This document shows positions 24,942 through 37,242 of a stretch of DNA of 64,000 bases, in pieces. The notes beneath the pieces are model-generated. The model had not been told where the DNA came from. It ran no database searches and saw only the letters and a list, made by a program, of their open reading frames with translations. Both the position numbers and the translations under genes were made by a program. How positions within the stretch are numbered: position 1 is the first letter of the stretch; each line of letters begins with the position of its first letter. The stretch lies in contig QANT01007525.1 of NCBI GenBank assembly GCA_003254885.1, forward strand, positions 1-64,000. Reading direction: 5' to 3'. Source of the stretch: Purshia tridentata. Its lineage: Eukaryota; Streptophyta; Magnoliopsida; Rosales; Rosaceae.

Positions 24942-25986
24942 ATATTTGATCTTTTCGATGGCAATAACAACGGGCGTACTGAGTTTGAAGAATTTGTTCA
25001 AACATTGAGTGTTTTCCACCCAAAAGCTCCTGATGCAGTCAAAATTACATGTAAGAACTAGACTCATGATGGTAAATCCTATATTTGCCATTTCCCATGT
25101 TCTTATTCCCTTGTGTTTGAAACCTGTAGATTTCAAATGGCAATAGTTTATTGCAGATGCTTTTAAATTATATGATTTGAGGCACACTAGTTACATCGAG
25201 CATGAGGAGGTAAGTTCACTGGAATCTTACTCTTTGCTTGTTGGTCTTGATTGATTTAACTTTGATTTCATGTTTGAAAGAGTTATAGCCCTATGGATTA
25301 TCACTATTGTCTGAATACAAATAATATGAAGAGTGATCAGATTTCTGAATGGATATTCTTCATGAACTTTGTTTTTAAATGATATGAAGCACATAAATAA
25401 CAATTAAAACCCCTCTATGTGAAAAACAGTTGAAGGAGATGGTGCTGGTGCTGGTGCTGGCTCTTTTGAACTAATCCAATCTGATTCTTTCGGATGATAT
25501 TGTTGGAATGATTTGTGCACAAGGTATGGAATGACTCCATTGCTCTTCGATAATTACACTTTCTCCATTTCTTGTCTGGATGATTGTACTTTCTTGTGTG
25601 TCATGCAGACATTCATGGAAGCAGATAGAAAAGAGGATGGTAGGATTGATGAAGAAGAGTGGAAGGGAATACGTAGCAGAAACCCTTCTTTACTGAAGAA
25701 CATGACCCTTCCATACTTGATGTATGTCCTAATTGAGCCTAGTTTCTGTAGAACTTATCTGCTGTTTGTAAATCCACAGCTGAGCAAGTCTTGCATTTTT
25801 GTGAAAGTTCGTCTTTTTGCATAGCAAGCATGCATTTAGAATTCAAACATTTCACCACAGCCCATTTTTTCAGTTTGCAGGTGTGGTTCTTCTTGGATTT
25901 GACATTTTCCATTTGTGTGTACTTTCAGGGACATATCTTTAGCATTTCCCAGCTTTGCGCTGAACACTAAACCAAAAGAATCTTAA
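24942..25986 (+). pseudogene. Broken calcineurin B-like (CBL) calcium sensor gene
   Basis: Five exon remnants in order: 24942-25050 ([20 protein letters not shown] then LSVFHPKAP), 25157-25209 (YAFKLYDLRHTSYIEHEE), 25430-25523 (LKEMVLV...), 25609-25721 ([20 protein letters not shown] and [12 protein letters not shown]) and 25929-25986 (DISLAFPSFALNTKPKES). CBLs bind Ca2+ through EF-hands and activate CIPK kinases. These exons match the C-terminal three quarters of the family, including the FPSF motif used in CIPK binding. The N-terminal exons are absent. The third exon has an in-frame stop at 25472-25474, an expanded GTGCTG repeat just before it, and an extra base near its end that shifts the frame into the next exon. 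Splice sites remain mostly intact, so decay is recent. It could still be transcribed, but a working CBL cannot be made from it. Confidence 0.85.
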
Positions 25987-26528
25987 TCATAGTCTAAAAA
26001 CACGAAAAAAAGCTTCTTCAACATGGGTGTATACACTCTATGTGTCTATTTCTTTCATTGAAAAGTTCAGTGTCCTATTGGGTACTTATTTGCAGTGACT
26101 GACAAAAAATGAAAAGGGGCTCATGCCCTTAAGCTCCCCACAGGCAACTTATGCAGTGTAAATATAGATGGGCTGCTTGAGAACATGTACATGGAAGCTG
26201 GGCTACCATGGGCATGGAGTTTCTATTTAGATTTTAGGCATTTATTCGATTTCAATCTTTCTTCTTTATTGAATTTTTGTTGAAATTCACTGATTTTGTT
26301 ATTTGGAATAGAATGTTCTCAAATGTATAGCATCACAAGTGTTGCAATGTTCTCAAAACCTTTGAAGGTATCTCTGCAATGTCCTAGAAAGGAAAAGTCT
26401 CCCATGCAGAAGTGCAGTGCGGACTAGGTGCAGCAAAACCACCTTAGTCACAAGATTATCTTGTGGTTGAGGTGAGTTTCTCGCACCCTAAGCCGCATTG
26501 AGCTTCTATAGGAGATCAAAGCCCCTCC

Positions 26529-27012
26529 TAAAAATTTATCGGCCCTCTTTCTCTTAAACTCTTTTCTTTCTTAGTGGCCCCACAAAAGAAAAAAAAAACT
26601 TTTTTTTTTTTCCTTGTTTTCCATTTTGGGCCAGATGGAAATGTTCTAAAGTCCAGCCCAGCACAGCCCAACCCAATCAAAACCCAAAAGTTTTCTTCAA
26701 CCTGGTCCAATATATCCTGATTGCAAAGTCAAAAAGGATGATCCCATTCATACCCCAAAAAATTATTTCCTAAAAATTTATCGGCCCTCTTTCTCTTAAA
26801 CTATTTTCTTTCTTAGTGGCCCCACAAAAGAAAAAAAAAACTCTTTTTTTTTTTCCTTGTTTTTCATTTTGGGCCAGATGGAAATGTTCTAAAGTCCAGC
26901 CCAGCACAGCCCAACCCAATCAAAACCCAAAAGTTATCTTCAACCTGGTCCAATATATCCTGATTGCAAAGTCCAAAAGGATGATCCCATTCATACCCCA
27001 AAAAATTATCCC
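26529..27012. repeat. Tandem duplication, 2 x 242 bp
   Basis: 26529-26770 and 26771-27012 are almost identical, beginning TAAAAATTTATCGGCCCTCT. Each holds a homopolymer-rich stretch (AAAGAAAAAAAAAACT then a T-run) and a GGGCC-rich part (GTCCAGCCCAGCACAGCCCA). The unit looks like a decayed retroposon or transposon piece, but it has no identifiable ends. It lies about 350 bp upstream of the PI 4-kinase promoter. Confidence 0.9.
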
Positions 27013-27279
27013 CTGTATATTCCCAAGGCATCTTTAAAAAGTTAAAATTATATTTTCTTTAATACACCACTATCTATTTTTCTTTAAAAAAAAGGGGCAA
27101 AAAGTCATAGCTGGCCTTCTCAGTGTCAGACAGAAGTTGGACTTCCAACTTTTGTATTTTTCAAATCTTAAGTAATTGAAAATTTGAAAGTTTCAATTTC
27201 TTTTGGTCAAAAATGTATTTTTAATCAGGTCCTGTTTAGTAATTTTCAAATTAGTTAAAACCATCACCGGGGGATATTA

Positions 27280-28155
27280 ATCCTGTCCACGTGGCAGACC
27301 CTGATTGGGCGGCACACGTAGGTTGTGATCTTTTTTACTTATAAATTTATAATATTATCTTAGTTATTACCATATCACGTAAACTTGGTCAGCAATCCAA
27401 CTGTCGGCTCCTTCGCAGAATGTTCGTACGAAGCATTAAAATATAAAAGAAAAACTTTTGGCGTCAAAAGTCGTAACATCCCACCCACCACTACGTATAC
27501 ACCTCCGGCGAATACACGCGTCTTCTTCCTCCTCTCGCATACTCCACCTCTTTCTCTCTCTCTCTTACGATTCTGCAAAAATTACAAGCCCTAAAACCAC
27601 TAAAAGACAAATCGTGATTGACTGATTGATTGAGTTGTTGTTACCTCTCACTCTTCTCTTCATTTCTTTCTCCTTGGTAAGAATCGTCACCGTCTGCTTT
27701 GCTGTTAATTTTTCGCTTTTTTTTTTCTGATTTTTTTTGTCAATTACCTCATTTATGAACCCGTAATTGTACAAAACTCAGTTGCTTTGTTGGGCCCGAT
27801 TAATTCTTGGCGTTTGGTTTGCGAATCGGTTTCTGGGGGACTTTTTCCCCTATTTTCCCCCTTTTCTTTTTCAGTCTTTTTTCCGGTTTGTTTCCATAGA
27901 TGAATTTATAGGGGTTTCGATCTGGTACGCTTTCTTTGTGGTTTGGAGGGGGTGGCGAGGTTCAAGCTTGCTCCTGTTGCTGTATAGATTGTGAATCGAA
28001 TCTCGGGCTTCTCTGATCATCTGGGTATGAATCAGGTGGTCAATTTACGATTCAAACATGGCTTCATTCTTGTAAGTTTGTAAATTTCATAGGGTTTGGA
28101 AGTCCTTCATTGATTTGAAAAGCTTTTGAACCTGAAATTTCAAATTGAGCACAAA
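27280..28155 (+). promoter_or_regulatory. Promoter and leader of the PI 4-kinase gamma gene
   Basis: ACGT-core elements (cacgtggc near 27288, acacgtagg near 27314, acacgcg near 27516) and a CT-rich run at about 27540-27570 mark the promoter and leader. A GTAAG at about 27677 after the CT-rich leader suggests a 5'-UTR intron ending shortly before the ATG at 28156, as is common in this gene family. The acceptor is not certain. The intervening open stretch is T-rich and non-coding in appearance. Confidence 0.45.
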
Positions 28156-30521
28156 ATGTCGTCCGCTGGTATCGCCGCTCTTGCCCCCAGTGAGACCTTG
28201 CTTTCTCCTAATAATTTTCACGCCCAGTCATGTATGTCTTCCCATGAATCGATTTTGATATATCTTTCTGTTTCTGGATCAACTACTCCCATGAGTGTTT
28301 TGGAATCCGATTCCATTGAGTCAGTGAAGCTTAGGATCCAAACCTATAAAGGATTTGTTGTGAAGAAGCAGAAGTTGGTTTGTGGAGGTCGGGAGCTGTC
28401 TCGGAGCAATTCCATACTTAGAGAATATGGGGTAACGGATGGAAATGTCTTGCATTTGGTTCTTAGGCTCTCTGATCTTCAGGTGATCAATGTTCGAACA
28501 ACCTGTGGGAAAGAATTTACTTTCAATGTGGAACGTGGTAAAGATGTTGGTTATGTTAAACAAAAGATTGCGAAGAACAGTAAAGAGTTTGTTGATCTAG
28601 AAGCACAAGAAGTTGTGTGTGATGGCGAACCTCTTGAGGATCAGAGACTTATTGATGACATATGTAAACAAAATGATGCTGTCTTGCATCTGTTGGTTCG
28701 GAAGTCTGCAAAAGTTCGGGCTACACCTGTTGAGAAGAACTATGAATTGTCTGTTGTAGCTTCACATTTGAACAATGAGCTAAATTATGAAGTTGACCAA
28801 GAGAATGTGAAGCGACAATATGATGCTGGTGAGCAGAAGAATAAAGTTGACGAAGAAGTTGTGGCAAGAAAACCTCCTGGTAGGGAGATTTTGTTGGAGC
28901 CCGTCATTATTAACCCCAAGATCGAATTGCCTTCTGCAATATGGGATATGGTTAACGCTACATGTGATGGACTGGATAGTGGCAATTATCCTATCAGGTC
29001 CATGGAGGGTACAGGAGGAGCATATTTTATGCTGGACTCATCAGGCCAAAAGTATGTGTCTGTTTTTAAGCCAATTGATGAGGAGCCTATGGCTCTGAAC
29101 AATCCAAGAGGGCTTCCGTTGTCACTGGATGGCGAAGGATTGAAAAAGGGAACAAGAGTTGGAGAAGGAGCATTCAGGGAAGTTGCAGCTTACCTTTTGG
29201 ATCATCCAAAAAGTGGGCGGCGCATGTCGTTTAGTGATGAGGAGGGCTTTGCTGGGGTCCCTCCAACATTTATAATTAAGTGCTTTCATAGAGGATTCAA
29301 CCATCCTGGGGATGCAATTGTCAAGATTGGGTCCTTGCAGAAGTTCATGGAGAACAATGGAAGTTGTGAGGATATGGGTCCTCTGGCTTTTCCAGTTGAG
29401 GAAGTGCATAAAATTTCTGTTTTGGATATTAGATTGGCAAATGCAGATAGGCATGCTGGTAATATTTTACTGAGCAAAGAGGGTGAAGGTGGTCAGACTT
29501 TGCTGATTCCCATTGATCATGGGTACTGCTTGCCTGAAAGTGTACGTACTAGGCTCTTTGCTCAAGTGGTGATGATTTTATGCATGTTCTTGTAGTTATG
29601 GCATTTATATTTGTTGCATTTGTAGTTTTCATGAACTTTCTCACTTCCAATTCTTTATACTATATTCTAATTCCATTCTTACAACCCTAGATAGATATCT
29701 GTTATGTATTAGGTTCAGTTAATCAATAAATTCATTTTAAGTTGATTTAAAACTTACGAGTCCTTCGGCCAGAAAAAAAAAACTTATGAGTCTCTCATAT
29801 AAAAGACTGTACGAGTCACCAGTCTGGTTATTTTTTCTAAAATGTTTTGTCAAATTAACAAGCCATCTGTTTATTTTTCATCTGATATTCATGAGCTGAT
29901 TGCCATGGTAAAATCTTGAGACTTCTTTTCCTTCTGTCCCAAGAGCGCTGTTATGATATACCAATAGATGTCATGCATAATGCTTCTTGACTATGCTCTA
30001 GGAATTACTTAGGCTGTCATCTCAGCTGAATGGAATCCTATTATGCATTTCTTTTCCCCAGTATACTTCAAAATTATGTTCTTGTGATCTTGTAAATTTT
30101 CAGTCCTTTGATTATCATGTTTTTGCTTTTCCTGCAGTTTGAAGATGTTACATTTGATTGGCTTTATTGGCCTCAAGCGCGCAAACCTTATGCTGAGGAG
30201 GTCATTGATTACATAAAATCACTGGATGCTGAGGAAGATATTGCCCTTTTGAAGTTCCATGGATGGGACATGCCGCTCAAATGTGCTCGCACACTTCGCA
30301 TATCGACCATGCTTCTGAAGAAAGGAGCAGAGAGACGGCTCACTCCCTTTGCCATAGGAAGCATAATGTGCAGAGGAAATTTGAACAAGGAATCCATACT
30401 TGAGGAGATTGTACAAGAAGCAGAGGATTCTGTGCTCCCTCACACAAGCGAAGCTGCTTTTCTTGACACCATTTCTGAAATTATGGATCGTCGCCTTTAT
30501 GAGATCGCCGGGCCACCTTGA
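28156..30521 (+). CDS. Phosphatidylinositol 4-kinase gamma (type II PI4K) with two ubiquitin-like domains
   Basis: Two exons, 28156-29541 and 30138-30521, give 589 residues. Plant PI4K-gamma proteins with N-terminal ubiquitin-like (UBL) repeats (the PI4K-gamma 3/4 group) are related to type II PI 4-kinases; some members act mainly as protein kinases. UBL1 spans about residues 35-110 (IYLSVSGSTTPMSVLESDSI; VCGGREL), UBL2 about 112-190 (VVCDGEPLEDQRLI). The PI3/4-kinase-like domain follows at about 250-560 with VFKPIDEEPMA, GEGAFREVAAYLLDH, the catalytic ANADRHAGNIL near residue 430 and IDHGYCLPES near 453. The donor GAAAGT|GTACG joins to CTGCAG|TTTGAAG, giving the expected PES-FEDVTFDWLYWPQ. 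The ATG at 28156 was chosen over in-frame non-ATG codons further up. It is convergent with the EMB1703 gene. Confidence 0.93.
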
Positions 30522-31690
30522 CAGGAATGTTGAATCATGTGGAGAACATAGGTATAGATCAGTGTATATCTACATGTGATTAACGTACATATGTTTGTAT
30601 CAGCAGCAAGATTTGATCTCCTTTTGCCCACAAGCCTCAGAAGAATCTCGTCTGCTGTAATTTTTTATTTTTTTCCTCCTTAGACTTGATTTCTTTTTTA
30701 ATGGGACCTGAAGTTTGGTCGTGATTCATTTCGTGATAATTTCTCTTTCGTTGTATAACCACTCAAGTTGGGTTTTGTGACAGAAATTTCATTTTCAAGG
30801 TTCGTAATGCTTATATTACTTTTTCTCCTCGGTAATTGTAGGCAGAGCTGGGATGTCCTAGGTTAAAACCTTGGGAAAATTAGTTTATACTAGATGAACA
30901 TATGGAAAAACACATTGAACATGTGTCCAGATCATATATGTTGTATCTCTATCTTTAAAATCAGAAGGGAATTACAATATGACAATCCGATTTGCTTTGT
31001 TTCTACTTTTATTTCACATCAATTTTGATTTGCAGAAAAAACCTGAGATCTGAATTTTTTGTTTCTCAGTCAAATTTCAAACCAGTGAAGGAAGAAAGAC
31101 TGTTTCCGGCACTGGTGAACGTTTTATGCTATGGAGTACAATGGCTGAATCTTCATTTAAGAAACTAGGAGATATTGATACAGGCAAAAATGGCGTAAGG
31201 TTCTATATTTATGCACAAATATCTAAAAGACAAGAAGTTAAAAGGGATTATCACTCCCAGTTTATCTGGCTATAAATGAGGAGTGCGAATTTGTTCTTGT
31301 ACACCAGAAACCAAATCTGGAACAGCCACCAACCAGGGAATTGAGAACTTACTGAACTACAATCGATCTCTAGCTTAGGGTGAGACAGGATGCAAATGAA
31401 ACAAGCAGTAGTGGCTGTCCAATGCCCGACATATAGACTTTGCTAGCACCAAACAAGTGCAAACTTCTAGCACCTGGTATAGGAATGGGTGACACCGACG
31501 ACTTGGATAAAAGGTGACCTGAAAGGTAAATGGCTTCTGCAATGGTAGCTCTAACTGCTTTAAAAAAGTTTGTCCGGCATTTATGCAACCAGAGCAAGAA
31601 TGTGAAGTAGGCATCAAAAGCCTCCATTACCATGAACTTCTTTCATGACCAATCATTGTAGTTGTCCCTTGGAGAATATATGATTAATCA
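30522..31690. other. Convergent 3' regions of PI4K-gamma and EMB1703
   Basis: Expected 3' UTRs of the two converging genes. A minus-strand frame at 31370-31633 has no family resemblance and begins at a non-conserved codon, so it is not called. Confidence 0.5.
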
Positions 31691-34600
31691 TCACCTTTCT
31701 TTCTCGTTAGGCTTCTTCGGCATCTGCTTTGATTTTTTTCTGCAATCAACACAACCAAGATATACAAAATGTGCCCACTTAGAAAATAGAATACAATGAT
31801 AAAATAGCACCTAATTAAATGCTTGTGTGACAAGCCAGGTAAGTATGTATTGTCTGGAAACAACTCCACCAGAATCAAGAAATTACCTCGTGGATGGTTT
31901 TCCACCGAAACCAGTTGCACCCTTCATCATCTTCTTTGATCTTTTTCTGCAATCAAGATATACAAAATGTTACTACTTTGAAAATAGCGTACAATGGTAT
32001 ATGCAATGATGTTCTGTGCCACATGCCAGGCAAGTAAGTATTGTATGGAAACGACTTGACCAGAATAAAGAAGTTACCTCTTCGTAGGTTTGCCACTGAA
32101 ACCAAATACACCCTTCATCAATGAGCTTATATCCATAGAGCGCTCCTGCATAATCTTATCATGGTATAATTTGCTTCCAATCTCAGCGATCTGTTCCTCC
32201 ACTTCTTCCAAAGTTTGGTCTACATTGAGCTGAATCTCCCCTTTCCTAATGACAGTTACACCGAAGCCATTTGCTTTGGCTTCCCGAAAAGCATCCTGGA
32301 TGGGAGTTAAGTGACAGTTAAGGATAATTAGGTCACCCATCTCAACAGATAAAGAAAAATTAGACTAAAAGCAAAAGTAAATTCTTTCCCTATCATCCAC
32401 ATATATTGGATAGAAAGGGAACAGTTGACCAAGGAGTCAGCAAAGAGATTAATTTTGTGATTGGATAACATATGGAAGTCATAGAGCATCAGATCTTGAA
32501 TCTCTTGACTTAAAAGTAAAAACCTTACAAGTCATGTTTCTCAGTGGCATGGAAACCGAGAATCATCCGGCCCCACCCAAGCAGCCTTTCTTGAGACACA
32601 TGATAGTTTTACTGTGGCCATAAATTGCACTGCAAGATGCGGAACTACTTGAAGAATTAAATTCTGCATAGAAATAAGTATTTTACCTTAGGAGGCTGGG
32701 CAACAACAAAGGCATGGCCTTTCCCAAGCATATCCATTTGAGCCTGGATGATGTAACAAAGATTTTTGCAATCATTAGTGTCCTCGAAAGCAATCACATG
32801 ATACGGCTTTGGTTCCAAGTCAAGATCTGCAGCCATCTCCAGAGAATAAAAACCTATTCTTTGTTCTTCATTATTAACTGTGTACAACTCGATGCACTGG
32901 AAAATAAAGAGAGAATAAGCTATTTATTGAGTATTTTCTGTATAAAATGGGAAAATATCTATATAAAACATAAAACCAAGATGGTTAGTATAAAACTGGG
33001 ATTAAGATGAAAATTTAAATCCAAAAAAACAAAAATGGACTAACAATGTACATCAAGTGATCAAACTCACATCGCAGAAAAGTCAAAATGCATATCTAGC
33101 TTACCAGCACATATGGGAGATCTAGCCACCACAAGTAATCTTCTTCCTTTTCTTCTGCATATTCACGGTATTTGCTCACTACAGCTTGTGGTCCAAACAA
33201 TTCCATCTCTCTCTTAAGCTTGCTGAGTTTCTTTTCCATGAATTTCTTATTTTTTTCAGGCAATTTGTTCATCAAATCAGCAGCTTCCTGGATTTCCTTT
33301 TCAGTAATCCATCGATCCAAATCCTTCCCCATTTCCCTCATAGTGGTTTTAATTTCTGGGTCTGTCTCTGCATTGAAGGATTCCAAAAACCCCTGGGACC
33401 ATTTCTTTGTGTGTTGCCAAAACTCCTTCCCTGATTTTTTTCCAGCTCTAACAGAACCATCACTGCCTTCTATAACTGTCTGAGAATTTTTATTGTTCTT
33501 CTTATTTGGATCATTGCCTGCTGAAGAAGTGGCAATATTCTCATGGGATTGAGATTCTGTTGATTTCTGAAGAAAGTTTTTCTCATCGTTCTTTAAAGGA
33601 TATGAAATCCCAGCATTTCCAGCAAAAATTGCCTCCCGCTGCTCTAGGAAATAATTGAAGAATTCGGGATTCTTCTCTAAAGGTGGACCTTTCCAGTGTG
33701 GTATAATTTTTTCAGGTGGATCATACAAGCTGATACCATCTACAGGTAAAGCAAAAAATTCTTTCAGCACAAGCACTTTGAAATCTGAACTGTCAAGTGT
33801 ATATATGTAAATTCTACAGAAATTATATATCTTTTCATTGCTTGGGAAGGTTTAAACTTTAAACCTAAAAGCTACCACCACTCCACCCCCATCCACTTTC
33901 CATGTCCAAGAGGCAAGAACAGATTAATGCATAGTCATAATTGACCTAACATGCGGCCATGGTATCTAGTAAGGAACCAGTCTAGCTAACAATTACAAAG
34001 AGAAGAGAAAACTGCCAACAGAAAAAACCTATGGGGGTTATTGAACTGGTTGTGGTATAAAATTTGAAACATCTCAGCATAGTGCTAATTCTATAAAATT
34101 AAATTGATCTTTCTGTATTCATAAACTTAAAAAAGATGAAAATATAAACATCTATATTCCTTGATGCTGAAATGCAGATCAATAGTTAAGAGCCCAAAAC
34201 AGATTACTTACCTGCCCCATAATCGAGGTTTTCAATGTTTGAATGGAGCCACTCATGCAATTTTGATAGCTTTTTATTCTCTTTCTGAACTTCCTTCTCA
34301 AGACCCTTGAAGAATGCAACCTTATCTTCAGCATCCATCATATAAAAGGGATCTCTCCCTCCCAACTCATTTTCTCGGACCTGAAGAACAATTTCCCTAA
34401 GACTATCATCTTTCCTCCATTCAAGTTCACAGTCATCTTCCTCGTTTGACCCAAGCTGCATCATGTCAGAACTCGCACTTGATTGTTGATCTCCTTTTTT
34501 TCTTGAAACAATGTAATTGTCTCTAAAACCAACTCCAATCTTCTTAACTATGGGTTCAAATTCATTAAAATTTTTCTCCATCCAGTTCTCATGCTTTACA

Positions 34601-36540
34601 GATGGTTCTGTCGTTGCATTGCTGCCATTACCTTCATGATCTAAAGAAATTTGTTGCTTTTGAACATTATCCATGATGTATCTATTCTCAGTGTCATCAG
34701 GTTTTTCAATCTTTATAGCATCAAATTTCTTATCCTTCAGACTACAATCTTCCAATGCATTTTTGGCAGATGGAGAGTCTGATGTTCCATCTGGAATCGA
34801 ATGTGTGAATACATTGTTAGCCGTGCCCAGTCCCTGGCTCCCATTGGTACCAAAGCCTTTATCGCTTTGTAGCCTTACAGAAGCATCACTTCCTACAACA
34901 GGTTCAAACTGGGGCTCTTGAGTTTTCTTTTTTTTGTCACGTTTTTTGGAAAGGTACTCCCTAGCTTCTTTCACTGACTTTATGACCCTTGGTTTTACTT
35001 GAATAGAACTTTTTTTGGACTTTTTTGAATCACTAAAAGGAGCATCATCTGCTAAGTAATTCTGTTCACTGTCTTTTAGATCCTTTTCAGTGCTTTGTCT
35101 ATCGTCTGAAACTTCTACATGTGAAGTACCCGAAGTCTGAATATCAACATCCTCTACACAATCTAACGTATTAAGAAATGCAGTATCATCACTGCCCTTA
35201 GTCTTTCTGCAATCTCCATTTAAAAGGTCAGTTAGAATATTTGCCCCCTCTTCTCTATGATTTTTGACAACTTTGATTTCATTGGAGAATTCATCATTCA
35301 CAGTCTGAATTTCTTTTCTATCTTTACTTTCCCTACCCTCAACTTCACGCGCTTCCCTAGCCATATTTCTGATTTCCTGAACTTTGTCATCAAAATCCAT
35401 AGCTTTAGCGGTCATGGAATTTGAAGAATCTTGTAAAGCCAGGTTACCATTTGACGATTTTGCTCTCACAATAGTGGTCATAAGTTCTTCCTTATCCAGC
35501 CTAGGCTTTTCAAAGGATAACAGTGGCATTTCTGCAGATACTTGAACCACTTCCACACTGCCCTTTTCTAACATCTCTTTCTCCTTTCTTGATTTAATCT
35601 TTCTCCTCATCATTTCCTTCTCCAATTCCGTGTATTTTTCTTCTTTATTTCCAAAAGTGAACAACTTCTTCAATGCCCACAATGCAATAAAACCATACAA
35701 CACCATTCTCCCAACTCTAGATAGCTTTGGTAAGAAATCCGGCCGACGAGTCAAACCTTGAATTGCCTTCATAAAACCAGATTCCTCACCCTCAACAACA
35801 AACTTGGCTACCGAACTATTCCTCGGAATCACATTTTTCCCACTCTCCATTTCTCTAGCTAAACTCTCCGCATGCAAAATTTTCAAGTTCACCTCTGCTG
35901 AGTCCTCCAGTTCCCGTGGCTCAACTCGACTTCTAATCAAGATTTCACCCTCATTAACTGAAACCGTTTTCACATTTCCATCAAAGTCCTGAACAACTAT
36001 AAAAATATGACCAGAACCAATACCCCAGTACTCAGTATCTCTCTTATACTGCTCAACCCAACTCTCCAATTTACTCATCAAAACAGATTCACCAAAACGT
36101 TTTGCATTTGATTCTTTCACATTAATCTTTTCAGCTACACTATCATCAGCAACCCCATTACTAAATTCACTCTCTTTCACGCTATCACACTCCACTTTCT
36201 CTAAGACACTCTCAGAATCATCAATATTAATATTCAAAAACTGAAAATCAGAACTTGGGCTTAAAAGACTGGAATTCTGGTTCACCTTTTGCTCGTCGAT
36301 GAGCTTCTTCCTCAGCGAGTTTCTGCGGCTCGTGGGTCGACCAAAGTGAGCTAAAGCTTGAAACTTTCTGCTGTTATATGAGAGTAAATAGATTGAAAAT
36401 GATGGGTTTTTTTGGAACTCGAAGCTGTATCCAAATGGGTTTTTCTTGTTACAAGACTTGGTGGGAAATTTGGTAGGGAAAGGTGAAATTTGAGAGAGAA
36501 ATTTGGGGTTGGTTGGGACTGAAGAATAAAGAACCTCCAT
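31691..36540 (-). CDS. EMB1703: EMBRYO DEFECTIVE 1703 homologue
   Basis: Six exons (36540-34212, 33739-33105, 32896-32687, 32295-32078, 31946-31887, 31739-31691) give 1166 residues; the Arabidopsis protein is about 1120. I recognise the C-terminal half, e.g. GRDPFYMMDAEDKVAFFKGL, HSNIENLDYGA, SGKEFWQHTKKWSQGFLES, LKREMELFGPQAV, EEDYLWWLDLPYV and NGFGVTVIRKGE. The first about 60 residues are basic and Ser-rich, fitting a plastid transit peptide. A hydrophobic helix lies near 275-290 (MVLYGFIALWALKKLF). The middle, 300-650, is charged and low-complexity. Loss of the Arabidopsis gene arrests embryos; the molecular role is not settled. The last exons are lysine-rich, and exon 5 with its flanks is a duplicate of the end of exon 4. 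All junctions keep frame. A piece of exon 1 is duplicated near 41.2-42.8 kb. Confidence 0.92.
31720..32120. repeat. Exon-containing tandem duplication at the 3' end of EMB1703
   Basis: The blocks at about 31720-31920 and about 31930-32115 are diverged tandem copies. Each holds, in transcript order, the end of an exon (MKGVFGFSGKPTK versus MMKGATGFGGKPST), its AG|GTAA donor, an intron with the shared words gccaggtaagta/gccaggcaagta and gatatacaaaatgt, and the acceptor of the next exon (ATTGCAG|AAAAA). The outcome is one extra small phase-2 exon, with frame preserved. Confidence 0.8.
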
Positions 36541-37242
36541 GGATGAAGATGGAGACGTTACATCGAGTGAGCTATTCGGAGCATTGCGGAGACTTTGGGG
36601 AGGTTTTGCGCATTTTGCTCGTATTGATAATATGTCATTGACATGTCGTTTATTAAAGAAAACGACATGGTAACAATACGATTAGTCGAGTTTTGTGGAG
36701 TTTTTAGGGTTCTATGGCACGAATTAGTGATTAATTATACAAATTGTTACGTATTAAATTTTATATAAATTTAAAAACAGTCAAATCTAATCCATTACGA
36801 CCCAATATGACATAATATACTATGAGCCCTCAACGAATTCAAGATTTTGAGCTGGACTAAACTTGGCTAAGGAACTTTTTTGTCCGAAAAATAAATTACA
36901 GGGGAACGTAATGAGCGTATCTAAAGTTCGCAACAGCCTAGAAGAATATTTCCATTGACATTGTCGTAAAAACCTTTAAAAAAATCACGACCCTGTTCAT
37001 GATTCAAGAATCATGAAGGACCAAATTCCCCAATTACTCGATAAAATCTGATCATTGAAATTTCAAGATAGAAACAAGAGACTCAAATGGCGACACACAA
37101 TATATCCACAAATCACTAACTTGCCATTAGCCATCAAAGAGTAATAACATACAAATAGATTTAAATATTCATAAGCCTCCCAACTGGTTAAGTTATAGAT
37201 ATAATAATACATGAGAACTGTCATTCTTCAATTGCTTTCATT
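36541..37242. other. EMB1703 promoter and NHL-gene 3' flank
   Basis: About 700 bp of AT-rich DNA between the EMB1703 start and the stop of the neighbouring minus-strand NHL gene. No coding signal or clear TATA box was found. Confidence 0.5.

Noticed and set aside
31370-31633. 87-residue minus-strand frame next to the EMB1703 stop
   Set aside because: No family resemblance and starts at a non-ATG codon. The EMB1703 model already ends properly at 31691 with a lysine-rich tail.
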